NCBI RefSeq assembly: GCF_037039395.1
Contig: NZ_CP146242.1
Span: 930,001 to 994,000 of the forward strand
Direction of reading: 5' to 3'
Source of the DNA: Agrobacterium vitis
GTDB taxonomy: Bacteria; Pseudomonadota; Alphaproteobacteria; Rhizobiales; Rhizobiaceae
DNA length: 64,000 nucleotides
Shown: positions 52,072-61,358 of the stretch, piece after piece
Layout: each line of letters starts with the position of its first letter
How positions within the stretch are numbered: the stretch's first letter is position 1
Program-made: the position numbers and the translations under genes
The notes under the pieces: generated by a model
Database searches by the model: none
What the model was told of the DNA's origin: nothing
The model's input: only the letters and a program-made list of their open reading frames with translations

Positions 52072-55000
52072 ATGCCCGCTATCCAATACCCTTTCATCGA
52101 TATCGCCGTGCACAGCGCGGTCAGGGCCCGGTTTGCGCGTGGAGATGCTCTGGCATTGTTTTCGCTGGATCTGGAACGAGTGCTTTGGGCGAATGGCGCC
52201 GGAGCGGGTTTCTTCGGAACGGCCTCGGTTTACGATTTCCTCGACCAAGGGCCACCGCGCCAGGATGTCACCTTCCGGCAGATCGCCGCCATGGCCCGGC
52301 AGTTGAAAACGACGGGCGAAGCGCGCCGTCTGGTGGTGCGGGCCGGTTCGGGCTTTCGCCTTGTGCCTGTTGAAGCTCAGCTGGAACGGCTGGAGATCCG
52401 CCCCGGCGAAGTGGTCATTCTGTTTTCCATGCCGGTCAGCTACCGCGACGCCTCGGCCCGCAGCGAAGCACTGCTGCGTGGCTTCGAAGATCCCGACACC
52501 CATATGGCCCTTCTGGACAGCAAGGGCGCGGTGATCCGGGCATCCGGCAATTTCGACCGGCTCGGCATTACCCCACGCACCATCGAAACCATCGTGCAGA
52601 TGGCGCAAGTCCAACCCGGCGGCCTGATGAAGCGGCCTATTCCGACAGCACGCGGCAACCTGCCCGCTGCGCTGGGCAGAATTGCTGACGACCCTGCAAT
52701 GTTCCTGCTATTTGCAGTGGAAACCCTGCTGGGAACGCTGGATACCTCGGATGGGTTTACTGAGGAGCAGCCCGCCCCGGCTTCCGTAACGGCGCCACAG
52801 GTCCACGAACCGCAGGTTTCGATAGAGCCCGCCGTGGCCGCTGCTGAGACCCATCTTTCTGAGCCTCCCGCGTCCGAGACTTTTCCAGCCGCAGATACAA
52901 TCGCTGTCGAGGTTGAAGAGGGCAAGCCTGAGGAAGCCAAGTCCGAAGAGGCAAGACCCGAGGAAGCCAGGCCTGTAGAGACTTTTGAAGCAGTCGTCGA
53001 AGCCCTGGGCAGCATCCACGAGTTGGAACCTGAGCCGGAAGACCTGTCTCAGGCGGATGCGCTGAGCCCGCAGCCGGATGATCATGCTGGTGGCGAGCCC
53101 GTGCCTGAAGACAAGCTCCTGCCTGACGACATGCACGTACCTGAAGACCAGCCCGCGCCTGAAGAACTGTCAGTTCCTGAGGAAAGCCCCGCTGAAGCGG
53201 AACAGCCTGCCACGTTCGACGCGACGTTGACCGAGGACAGTCAAGCCAGCACGGATCTGCCGGATTCCGATCTACACGCCGATGCTGAACAGGATGAGAT
53301 CGAAGCCGAGACAGAGGCACCCACCGCGGACGCTGTTGAGCAGGACGAAGAGGGCGAGACGGAGCCCGCGCCACATTCTGCGGAAGAGACGCCAGAACTG
53401 CCGGAAACCGTCAGCGAACAGGCTGCGCGGCAACAAGAGAACACCCAGGAGGATTTCGCCTTCACTCCCACCATGCGGGCGGCGCGGTTCGTGTGGAAGG
53501 TCGATGCACTCGGCTGTTTCAGTGAAGTCTCACCGGAATTTGCCAAGGCGGTCGGCCCGCGGTCGGCGGCCATCGAAGGTCAGACCTTCGCCGATCTGGC
53601 GGCCCTGTTCAATCTCGATCCCGATGGCAAGATCGGTGAATTGCTGAAAAAGCGCGATACCTGGTCTGGCAAGACGATCTATTGGCCGATTGAAGGCACC
53701 AGCTTGAAAGTGCCGGTCGATCTGGCCGCCTTGCCGACCTATACCCGCAGTCGCGATTTTGATGGCTTCCGAGGCTTTGGCGTCGTGCGGCTGGCCGATT
53801 GCATCGAAGATATCGACAAGGTCGGACTGACCTTAAGCGCTCCGCTCGAGCAGAGCCGCACGACCGAGCAAGCGGCACTAGCCGATCCCCAGCAAGACAT
53901 GCGGGATGATGCCGCCACTCCGGCAGAGGTCGAAAAGGCTGATACCATCCCTGTGCCAGAACGGGTGGAAGAACAGGCGTCGGAACGGGAAGAGGTGCCG
54001 GCCTTGGTCATCAGCGCACCAGCCCCCCTTCCCCAGGCGGAAAACATCGTTCAACTCAAGCCCCGCCATTTCGGCCGCGAAGGTTTGAGCCCCGCCGAAC
54101 ATGCGACCTTTCAGGAAATTGCCCGCAGACTGGACGCGCTCGGTGCAAAATCCGCTGACGGCAGCCGCGATCTATCGCCCAAGAAGAGACATAACGACAC
54201 TGGGCGTGACGACAAAGCTGCCGCAGAAGTCCAAAAACCATCCCCTGTTGACGCAGCAGATGCCGAAAAGCAGAAGCCTGATGCCGCCGCCGCCGACCAT
54301 GCGACACCCGAAGCGGAGGATACAACAGTGCCTTCGCCGCGTGCCGAGCGCGACAGCCTGCCTGAGAATGACAACACAAAACCAGATCCGGCCACCGATC
54401 TACCGGCATCGCAGGCCAGTGAAGAGGTCGATGACGAGGCCAATACCGCGGTAAGCGACGAGGCAACAGGTGCCGAAGATGGCGACGAGCCAGCTGACGT
54501 CGTTTCTGATCAGGAAGAGGAGTTTCCAGCCGACACCGTCGTCGAATTCCCCTCCACTGGTGACGAAGTTTCCGCCAATACGAACGATGTCGCCGAGGAT
54601 GGAAAAAGCGCTGCGGACGAGATGATCCTGCCGGTCGCATCCGTGCCTGGCGCTCTCCTGCCACGTCCGCCGCGCGATGTGGTGTTTTCGCCTGATGTGC
54701 TGGACATGCTGCCCGTGGCATTGCTCGCTCATCGCGGCGATACCTTGATCCATGCCAATCCGGAATTTCTGGCGCTGACCGGCTATGCCGATCTCGACGC
54801 ATTGGCTCAGTCCGGTGGGCTGGACGCGCTTTTACAGCGTGACGACGTGGTGCAAGGCGACAATCCGCAAGACGATCAGCCTGGAACGGACGACGCGCGC
54901 CGGGATGGCAGGCTTGTCGTGGTCAGGGCCGATGATGCGCTGGTGCCCGTCTCGGCGCGGTTGCAATCGATCCGCTGGGAAGAGGCCAGCGCCTTGCTGC

Positions 55001-56265
55001 TGGCGCTGGTGCCGCAGGCTCCGGCAAAGCCTGCCGAGACGCCCGTTGCAGACCATACGCCTCTTCCGGTTTCCGATGCCGGTGACGGTTCACAGCCTGG
55101 ATTGGACCATCCGACCCGGCTCGATGCAGTGGAGCATACCGGCCTGCGCATCGAGGTGGAGGAGCTGCGCTCCATCCTGGAAACGGCAACCGACGGCGTG
55201 GTGACCATCAGCACCGACGGCGAAATCCGCTCGGTGAACGGCGCGGCCAGCGCACTGTTCAACTATGACGAAGACGATATTCGCGGTAAGCCGTTCGTTA
55301 CGCTGTTTGCCCATGAGAGCCAGAGGGCGATCCTCGATTATCTCGGCGGGCTGACCGGCCATGGCGTTGCCAGCGTGCTCAACGACGGACGCGAAGTGAT
55401 CGGCCGGGAATCCTCCGGTGGCTTCATTCCGCTGTTCATGACCATTGGTCGCCTCTCCTCTTCCAACGGCTTTTGCGCTGTCATCCGCGACATTACCCAA
55501 TGGAAGCGCACCGAAGAGGAATTGCGCAGCGCCAAACGCGCCGCAGAAACAGCCAATGCCCATAAGACCGACTTCCTGGCACGGGTCAGCCATGAAATCC
55601 GCACGCCGCTGAATGCGATTATCGGCTTTGCCGATATCATGGCGGATGAGCGCTTCGGGCCGATCGGCCATGGACGCTACGCTGAATATGCCGCCGATAT
55701 CGGCCGTTCCGGCCGGCATGTGCTAGATATCGTCAACGATCTCCTGGATATTTCCAAGATCGAGGCGGGCGAAATGGATCTCGACTTCATCGCGGTCGGC
55801 TTGAATGAAACGGTGTCGGAAGCCGTGGCCATCGTCCAGCCGCAGGCAAACGGCCAACGGGTGATTATCCGCACGGCGCTGTCGCAATCGGTGCCGAATG
55901 TTGTGGCTGACATGCGGTCGATCAAGCAGATCGTGCTCAATATCCTGTCGAACGCCATCCGGTTCACCCCGTCAGGTGGACAGATCATCGTTTCCACCAA
56001 TTACGAGCCGAATGGCTGCGTAACCCTGCGTATCCGCGACACCGGCATCGGCATGACGCGGGCAGAACTGGAACAGGCCATGAAGCCGTTCCGGCAAGTA
56101 TCTCCGGGCGGCGCCCGGTTGCGCGGCGACGGCACCGGTCTTGGACTGCCGCTGACCAAGGCGATGGTGGATGCCAACCGCGCCAGCTTTGCCATTCAAT
56201 CGACACCGAACGAAGGTACGCTGGTGGAAATCACCTTCCCTTCTCCAAGGGTTCTGGCGGGCTGA
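52072..56265 (+). CDS. Large PAS-domain sensor histidine kinase (PdhS-like)
   Basis: 1397 residues from ATG 52072 (a GTG at 52042 would add ten). Order: N-terminal domain about 1-150; acidic Pro/Glu/Ala linker about 215-470; PAS-like domain (FVWKVDALGCFSEVSPEF) about 475-590; second acidic linker to about 870; PAS (LIHANPEFLALTGY); PAS (TATDGVVTISTDGEIRSVNG); HisKA with ARVSHEIRTPLNAIIGFAD; HATPase with NILSNAIRFTPSGG, RDTGIGMT and GTGLGLPL. No membrane helix. The core resembles PdhS/DivJ/PleC kinases of the DivK cell-cycle pathway; that partner is inferred. Followed after 124 bases by an AsmA gene. Confidence 0.85.
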   Translation: MPAIQYPFIDIAVHSAVRARFARGDALALFSLDLERVLWANGAGAGFFGTASVYDFLDQGPPRQDVTFRQIAAMARQLKTTGEARRLVVRAGSGFRLVPVEAQLERLEIRPGEVVILFSMPVSYRDASARSEALLRGFEDPDTHMALLDSKGAVIRASGNFDRLGITPRTIETIVQMAQVQPGGLMKRPIPTARGNLPAALGRIADDPAMFLLFAVETLLGTLDTSDGFTEEQPAPASVTAPQVHEPQVSIEPAVAAAETHLSEPPASETFPAADTIAVEVEEGKPEEAKSEEARPEEARPVETFEAVVEALGSIHELEPEPEDLSQADALSPQPDDHAGGEPVPEDKLLPDDMHVPEDQPAPEELSVPEESPAEAEQPATFDATLTEDSQASTDLPDSDLHADAEQDEIEAETEAPTADAVEQDEEGETEPAPHSAEETPELPETVSEQAARQQENTQEDFAFTPTMRAARFVWKVDALGCFSEVSPEFAKAVGPRSAAIEGQTFADLAALFNLDPDGKIGELLKKRDTWSGKTIYWPIEGTSLKVPVDLAALPTYTRSRDFDGFRGFGVVRLADCIEDIDKVGLTLSAPLEQSRTTEQAALADPQQDMRDDAATPAEVEKADTIPVPERVEEQASEREEVPALVISAPAPLPQAENIVQLKPRHFGREGLSPAEHATFQEIARRLDALGAKSADGSRDLSPKKRHNDTGRDDKAAAEVQKPSPVDAADAEKQKPDAAAADHATPEAEDTTVPSPRAERDSLPENDNTKPDPATDLPASQASEEVDDEANTAVSDEATGAEDGDEPADVVSDQEEEFPADTVVEFPSTGDEVSANTNDVAEDGKSAADEMILPVASVPGALLPRPPRDVVFSPDVLDMLPVALLAHRGDTLIHANPEFLALTGYADLDALAQSGGLDALLQRDDVVQGDNPQDDQPGTDDARRDGRLVVVRADDALVPVSARLQSIRWEEASALLLALVPQAPAKPAETPVADHTPLPVSDAGDGSQPGLDHPTRLDAVEHTGLRIEVEELRSILETATDGVVTISTDGEIRSVNGAASALFNYDEDDIRGKPFVTLFAHESQRAILDYLGGLTGHGVASVLNDGREVIGRESSGGFIPLFMTIGRLSSSNGFCAVIRDITQWKRTEEELRSAKRAAETANAHKTDFLARVSHEIRTPLNAIIGFADIMADERFGPIGHGRYAEYAADIGRSGRHVLDIVNDLLDISKIEAGEMDLDFIAVGLNETVSEAVAIVQPQANGQRVIIRTALSQSVPNVVADMRSIKQIVLNILSNAIRFTPSGGQIIVSTNYEPNGCVTLRIRDTGIGMTRAELEQAMKPFRQVSPGGARLRGDGTGLGLPLTKAMVDANRASFAIQSTPNEGTLVEITFPSPRVLAG

Positions 56266-56389
56266 CCGACAACAGCAGGACGATAGAGAGCTTGCGGCGC
56301 GCCTGTTGAAATTGCAAGGAAAAGCGCTTTGCTCTATCGAAACGATCGGCGTTGATATATGTCTTCGCACCAGATCTGAAAGGCCTCCT

Positions 56390-58330
56390 GTGACGTTGGG
56401 TTCAAAACGCAAATGGTCGGCATCGCGGCGCTGGCGCGGACGCAGGCTGGCGCGGACGGTGATCGTCATCGCAGTGGCGATGCTTTGCATTTTCGTCGCG
56501 TCCCGGCTGGCGGCACCCTATATCGTGTCCAGCAGCCTAGTGCGCGGCAGCATCGAAAAGGCCATCAGCCGCTGGAGCGGCCATGACGTGGAGATTGCCG
56601 GCACGCCCAGCCTGCAATTCTGGCCAGAGCCACGCATTACCCTGCCCGATGTCACCATTACTGCCCATGAGCCTGGCATCAGCCCCAGCTCTGGAAAATC
56701 CGCCGATGCAAATGGCGCAAAAAAGCGGGTGCTTGCTCATATCGACGTACTCTCGGCCTCGTTCGGCCTGATCAAGGCGGCAATGGGCAATCCGGCATTC
56801 GACGATTTCTATCTGGTAAGGCCGCATATCTCCATGCGCCGCGACGCTCGGGGCCATCTCGATTGGGCTGGAAAAGGCCTGCTCTCGGATGCGATCAACC
56901 ATGCCCAGGAAAATGCCGGGGGCGGCCAGACCCTCGACAAGAACTATGATGCCAGGATCGGTTCGATTACCGTCGAAAATGGCCGGATCGACATCGAAGA
57001 CCAGTCGCTGCGGCGAACGGTGGTGATCGATAGCATTTTTTCCCACCTGTTCTGGCCGGTCATGTCGGCGCCGGTTGACGGCACCGCCAATATGATGATC
57101 GGCGGGGTGGCCACCCGGCTGGATTTTTCCTCGCGCCAACCCCTGCTGCTGCTCGGCGGCGGCATCGCGCAGGCGGAATTTTCGCTGACCGCCCCCGCCC
57201 TCAAAGGCACATTCAAGGGCAAGACCGGACTGGCGCCGGCCCGGTTCGCCTCCGGCGATCTATCGCTTGCGATTTCCGACGTTCCAGGGCTTCTTGCCTG
57301 GACAGGGGCGACGCTGCCCGGCACCGAAGCCCTGCACACCGTCTCGGTCCAGGCGACCGTGACGGCGGAAGCCGACAAGATCCGGCTGGACAGCCTGTCC
57401 TTTACCGCCAACGATACCAGCGCCACAGGCCTGATGGAAATGGCCCAGGCGAAAAGCGGCAAACCGAAGCTCAGCGGTACGCTGGCCTTCGAGCAGATGG
57501 ACATCCCGACCGTGCTCGGTGCCTTTTCGCTTTCGGCCCCTGACGCCGATACAACTGAGGGAAAAAGTGGTCTGCTGGACTGGCTGGAATTCGACCTGAC
57601 ACTGTCAGCCCGCAAGGCCACGTATGCGCCCTTCACCCTTTCCGACCTGGGTGCCAGCATTCTCGCCACCGATGGCACTGCCGTGTTCGACATTGCCGAC
57701 AGCACCCTTGCCGATGGCACGCTTGTCGCGCATCTGGAGGGCAAGAACCGCAATTTCGACGAGGGCGGTCACCTGGATCTCGCGCTGACCAATGCCGATC
57801 TATCCGATATTGAAAGTAAATTGGCATTAAATGGGCCTCTGCCGCTTGGCCCCGGCACATTGACGCTGTCGGCAACGACCAACCGGGCGCTGTGGGAAAC
57901 CCGTCCTGACGATGTTACCGGCACGCTGGACATGACCGCCGGACCGGGGAGAATTACCGGCGTCAACCCGGACGGTGTCCGGCAAAAGGCGGCAGAGCAG
58001 CGGTTTTTCCGCCTGCAGGATGCAGGAAAAGGGGAACTGCCGTTTGACAGCCTGACGCTGTCGGCCACGCTTGGCAATGGTGGCATCAATATCGGCAAGG
58101 GCGAATTGCAGGGCAGTGTCCACTCCACATCCTTTACCGGCGTGGTCCCCTACGGCTTCAAAGGTCTGGCGCTATCGGCAGAGGTTCGCCCCGGCACGTC
58201 CTATGTCGGCGCATTCGCTCCGCTGCAATTGTTTATAGGCGGTTCGTGGCCGGATCTGATCGTTTCGCCAGCCAGTTCGCCTGCCGGTTCTTCGGCCAGT
58301 TCTCCAGCCAATCCAGTTGCCAATCCCTGA
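56390..58330 (+). CDS. AsmA family envelope protein
   Basis: 646 residues from GTG 56390. One N-terminal helix (RTVIVIAVAMLCIFVASRLA), then AsmA N-terminal domain APYIVSSSLVRGSIEKAIS, VEIAGTPSLQFWPEPRITLPDVTI, and the C-terminal AsmA_2 region LDMTAGPGRITGVNPDGVRQ with FDSLTLSATLGNGGINIGKG. AsmA-like proteins reside in the inner membrane, project into the periplasm and help lipid or outer-membrane homeostasis. The last 20 residues are a Ser/Pro/Ala-rich tail (SPASSPAGSSASSPANP), perhaps repeats. No ATG gives the full N-terminal helix, hence the GTG. Confidence 0.85.
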   Translation: MTLGSKRKWSASRRWRGRRLARTVIVIAVAMLCIFVASRLAAPYIVSSSLVRGSIEKAISRWSGHDVEIAGTPSLQFWPEPRITLPDVTITAHEPGISPSSGKSADANGAKKRVLAHIDVLSASFGLIKAAMGNPAFDDFYLVRPHISMRRDARGHLDWAGKGLLSDAINHAQENAGGGQTLDKNYDARIGSITVENGRIDIEDQSLRRTVVIDSIFSHLFWPVMSAPVDGTANMMIGGVATRLDFSSRQPLLLLGGGIAQAEFSLTAPALKGTFKGKTGLAPARFASGDLSLAISDVPGLLAWTGATLPGTEALHTVSVQATVTAEADKIRLDSLSFTANDTSATGLMEMAQAKSGKPKLSGTLAFEQMDIPTVLGAFSLSAPDADTTEGKSGLLDWLEFDLTLSARKATYAPFTLSDLGASILATDGTAVFDIADSTLADGTLVAHLEGKNRNFDEGGHLDLALTNADLSDIESKLALNGPLPLGPGTLTLSATTNRALWETRPDDVTGTLDMTAGPGRITGVNPDGVRQKAAEQRFFRLQDAGKGELPFDSLTLSATLGNGGINIGKGELQGSVHSTSFTGVVPYGFKGLALSAEVRPGTSYVGAFAPLQLFIGGSWPDLIVSPASSPAGSSASSPANPVANP

Positions 58331-58339
58331 CCTTTTTGA

Positions 58340-59158
58340 TCACCGCCCAGCGGCGGCAATGTGCTCATCGCGCTGGCGCTGCAACTCCCGGCGCTTGGTG
58401 CCGATGGATGCGATAATGACACCGAGCGTCACGACAGCAATCAATATGGTGCAAACCGCGTTGATTTCCGGCGTCACACCCAACCGCACCTGCGAGTAGA
58501 TCTTGATCGGCAGGGTGGTCGCTCCCGGCCCGGTGGTGAAGCTGGCAATGACCAGATCGTCCAGCGACAGGGTAAAGGCCAGCATCCAGCCGGAGACCAC
58601 GGCGGGCAGGATCAGCGGCAGGGTGATGCGGAAAAACGTCTTGACCGGCGGGCAACCGAGATCGAGCGCCGCCTCTTCCAGGCTGCGATCAAACGTCACC
58701 AGCCGCGATTGCACGACGATCGCCACATAGCACATGGTGAAGCTGGTATGGGCAAGGGTGATGGTCATCAAGCCGCGATCGACATTCAGCGCAACGAACA
58801 GCAAAAGCAGCGACAGGCCGGTGATAACGTCAGGCATGACCAGCGGCGCATAGACCATGCCGGAAAACAGCATGCGGCCGCGAAACCGCCCGAAGCGCAC
58901 CAGTGCCAGCGCCGCCATGGTGCCAAGCACGGTGCCGAGACTGGCCGAAATGACGCCAACCCGGAGCGTCACCCAGGCGGCATCCATCAGGCTGTCATTC
59001 TGCCAGATCTCCTGGTACCAGCGCAGCGAAAACCCGCCCCAGACCGTCACCAGCTTCGACGCGTTGAACGAGAAGATCACCAGAATCAGGATCGGCACAT
59101 AGAGAAAAGCGAAACCGAAGGTGAGAAAAACGGGATCGAAACGGCCAGATTTCATCAC
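58340..59158 (-). CDS. potI: Putrescine/spermidine ABC transporter permease PotI
   Basis: 272 residues, six membrane helices, and the ABC-permease EAA loop EEAALDLGCPPVKTFFRITLPL. Starts FDPVFLTFGFAFLYVPILIL. Complete. The gene is the last of the four; its ATG lies 6 bases after the potH stop. The potFGHI set imports putrescine-type polyamines. Confidence 0.92.
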   Translation of the reverse strand: MMKSGRFDPVFLTFGFAFLYVPILILVIFSFNASKLVTVWGGFSLRWYQEIWQNDSLMDAAWVTLRVGVISASLGTVLGTMAALALVRFGRFRGRMLFSGMVYAPLVMPDVITGLSLLLLFVALNVDRGLMTITLAHTSFTMCYVAIVVQSRLVTFDRSLEEAALDLGCPPVKTFFRITLPLILPAVVSGWMLAFTLSLDDLVIASFTTGPGATTLPIKIYSQVRLGVTPEINAVCTILIAVVTLGVIIASIGTKRRELQRQRDEHIAAAGR

Positions 59159-59164
59159 GGTCCC

Positions 59165-60106
59165 TCACACTTTGCTTTGCTGGTTCTGGAAAATCATGAT
59201 CGGAACCACCAGCAAAAGCAGCAGCACGATGGCGACGGCAGAGGCGACGGGCCAGTCCCGATTGCCGAAAAACTCCGTCCACATGGTCTTGCCGATCATC
59301 AGCGTATCGGCGCCGCCCAGCAGGTCGGGAATGACGAATTCGCCTGTGATCGGAATGAAGCAGATCATCGATCCGGCAATCACCCCCGGCAGGGAGAGCG
59401 GAAAGGTAATCCGCCAGAAGGCCGTCATCGGCGGGCAACCGAGATCGCTTGCCGCTTCCAGCAGGCTGCCATCCATCTTCTCCAGAGCCGAATAGAGCGG
59501 CAGGACCATGAAGGGCAGGTAGGAATAGACGATGCCGATGAATACGGCGATGTCGGTCTGGTAGATATGCACCTGCTGGTCTGGACCGTAGATATGCAGG
59601 CTTTGCAACAGCAGCGTCAAAAGCCCTTCCGGCTTCAGAATGCCGATCCACGCATAGACGCGGATCAGGAACGAGGTCCAGAACGGCAGGATGACCATCA
59701 TCACAAGGGTTGGGCGCAGTTCCGCCTTGGCGCGCGCCATGGCCAGCGCCATCGGGTAGCCGATCAACAACAGCAGCAGGGTGGAGATCGCCGCGATCCT
59801 CAGCGACGACAGATAGGATTCAATATAGAGCGGATCTTCACCGAGGATCTGGAAATTCTCGAAATCCAGCTGCGACAGGAAATCACCCAGTTGCGAAAAG
59901 CCCTGGAAGACCGGCGTATAGGGCGGCATGGCGATGGCCGTATCCGACAGCGAGATCTTCACGATGATGAAGAACGGCGCCAGGAAAAACAAACCCAGCC
60001 ACAGATAAGGGAGGACAACAATCAGCCAGCGGGCCCGGCTTGCCTTGGAAAGCGCTGGGGGAAGCGCCGGAGGAACGGCTTGTGGAAGGGTTGCGGGCTC
60101 GGCCAT
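59165..60106 (-). CDS. potH: Putrescine/spermidine ABC transporter permease PotH
   Basis: 313 residues, six helices: WLIVVLPYLWLGLFFLAPFF first, EAA motif EAASDLGCPPMTAFWRITFPL, last helix VALLLLLVVPIMIF-like. The N-terminus has a short Pro/Ala-rich leader. Ends 6 bases before potI and starts 4 bases after the potG stop, so the three genes are translationally tight. Confidence 0.92.
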   Translation of the reverse strand: MAEPATLPQAVPPALPPALSKASRARWLIVVLPYLWLGLFFLAPFFIIVKISLSDTAIAMPPYTPVFQGFSQLGDFLSQLDFENFQILGEDPLYIESYLSSLRIAAISTLLLLLIGYPMALAMARAKAELRPTLVMMVILPFWTSFLIRVYAWIGILKPEGLLTLLLQSLHIYGPDQQVHIYQTDIAVFIGIVYSYLPFMVLPLYSALEKMDGSLLEAASDLGCPPMTAFWRITFPLSLPGVIAGSMICFIPITGEFVIPDLLGGADTLMIGKTMWTEFFGNRDWPVASAVAIVLLLLLVVPIMIFQNQQSKV

Positions 60107-60110
60107 GGCG

Positions 60111-61259
60111 CTACCTCGTCAACAACAGGCCGGCATCCGGCGTCCAGGAAAACCAGACCTGATCGCCGAATGTAATCGGCCGGTCTACCAGACGTGCGAC
60201 ATTGGCCTGCGCCGCGCGGAAGGTAAAGCCATCCTCGCGCCGGATGATGAACACCGAAAAATCGCCGAGATAGCCGATATCCCAGACCTCACCGGAAAGC
60301 GCATTGACGCTGGTATCGGCGGGCGGGTCGATGGAGATACGAACCTTTTCCGGGCGGATGGCAAAGGCAACCTCGGCACCGTCAGCGAGATCGCAGGGCT
60401 GATCGACCAGGCAGGTGAAGCCGTCACAGGCAATGGCCACAGGGCCGCCATCACTATCGCTTCGCAGCAACCGCCCCTCGACAATATTGATATCGCCAAT
60501 GAAATCCGCCACGTAACGACAATTCGGCGCCTCATAGATTTCGGCGGGCGTCGCCACCTGGACGATTTCGCCCTTGTCCATGACAGCGATCCGGTCAGAC
60601 ACCGTCATCGCCTCTTCCTGGTCATGGGTGACGATCAGGAAGGTCAGGCCAAGCTCGGTCTGGATATCCATCAGCTCAAACTGGGTTTCCTCGCGCAGCT
60701 TGCGGTCGAGCGCGCCGAGCGGCTCGTCCAGCAGCAGCACTTTCGGGCGTTTGGCCAGCGAACGGGCCAGGGCGACACGCTGACGCTGGCCGCCGGAAAG
60801 CTGACCTGGCTTGCGTTTGGCAAACTCCTCCAGCTTGACCAGTTTCAGCATTTCCTCGACCCGCGCCTTGATTTCACCCTTGGGCAGATTGTCCTGTTCC
60901 AGGCCGAAGGCGATGTTCTTTTCCACCGACATATGCGGAAACAGCGCGTAGGACTGGAACATCATATTGGTCGGACGACGATAGGGCGGCACGCCGGCGA
61001 GATCGCGGCCCTGCAACAGGATGCGACCCTCGGTCGGCTCCTCGAAGCCAGCCAGCATCCGCATCAGCGTGGTCTTGCCGCAGCCAGATGGCCCAAGCAG
61101 CGAGAAAAACTCCCGCTCGTAGATGTTCAGGGTAAGGTTATCGACTGCCGTGAACGGCCCAAAGCGTTTAGTGACATTTTCAAACCGGATGAAGGGCATT
61201 TGCCCCCGCTCCGTCCAAGGTGCGAATTTGCGTTTTACCGGCCCCAGAGTCTTCGCCAT
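60111..61259 (-). CDS. potG: Putrescine ABC transporter ATP-binding protein PotG
   Basis: 382 residues from ATG 61259. Walker A GPSGCGKTT, Q-loop MMFQSYALFPHMSV, signature LSGGQRQRVALARSL, Walker B VLLLDEPLGALD, switch His in LIVTHDQEEAM; then a C-terminal TOBE domain (FAIRPEKVRISIDPP). The upstream frame to 61337 lies in the terminator region and is not expected to be translated. Follows potF with a hairpin between them. Confidence 0.94.
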   Translation of the reverse strand: MAKTLGPVKRKFAPWTERGQMPFIRFENVTKRFGPFTAVDNLTLNIYEREFFSLLGPSGCGKTTLMRMLAGFEEPTEGRILLQGRDLAGVPPYRRPTNMMFQSYALFPHMSVEKNIAFGLEQDNLPKGEIKARVEEMLKLVKLEEFAKRKPGQLSGGQRQRVALARSLAKRPKVLLLDEPLGALDRKLREETQFELMDIQTELGLTFLIVTHDQEEAMTVSDRIAVMDKGEIVQVATPAEIYEAPNCRYVADFIGDINIVEGRLLRSDSDGGPVAIACDGFTCLVDQPCDLADGAEVAFAIRPEKVRISIDPPADTSVNALSGEVWDIGYLGDFSVFIIRREDGFTFRAAQANVARLVDRPITFGDQVWFSWTPDAGLLLTR

Positions 61260-61329
61260 CGGTCCCCTTCCCCGCCTGCCTTGTTTGCCAAGGCCTGTAC
61301 GGTCTGTTGTGCGCGTCTCAAATAGAAAA

Positions 61330-61347
61330 CGGGGCATTTCTGCCCCG
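61330..61347 (-). terminator. Hairpin terminator between potF and potG
   Basis: Stem CGGGGCA/TGCCCCG with four-base loop, followed on the minus strand by TTTTCTATTTG. Lies 12 bases after the potF stop and upstream of potG. Partial read-through would give more binding protein than transporter. Confidence 0.8.
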
Positions 61348-61358
61348 CTTCATCTCGT

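Noticed and set aside
58361..60175. 604-codon plus-strand open frame opposite potHI
   Set aside because: Mirror frame of clear permease genes; composition is Gln/Arg/His-rich noise with no domain.
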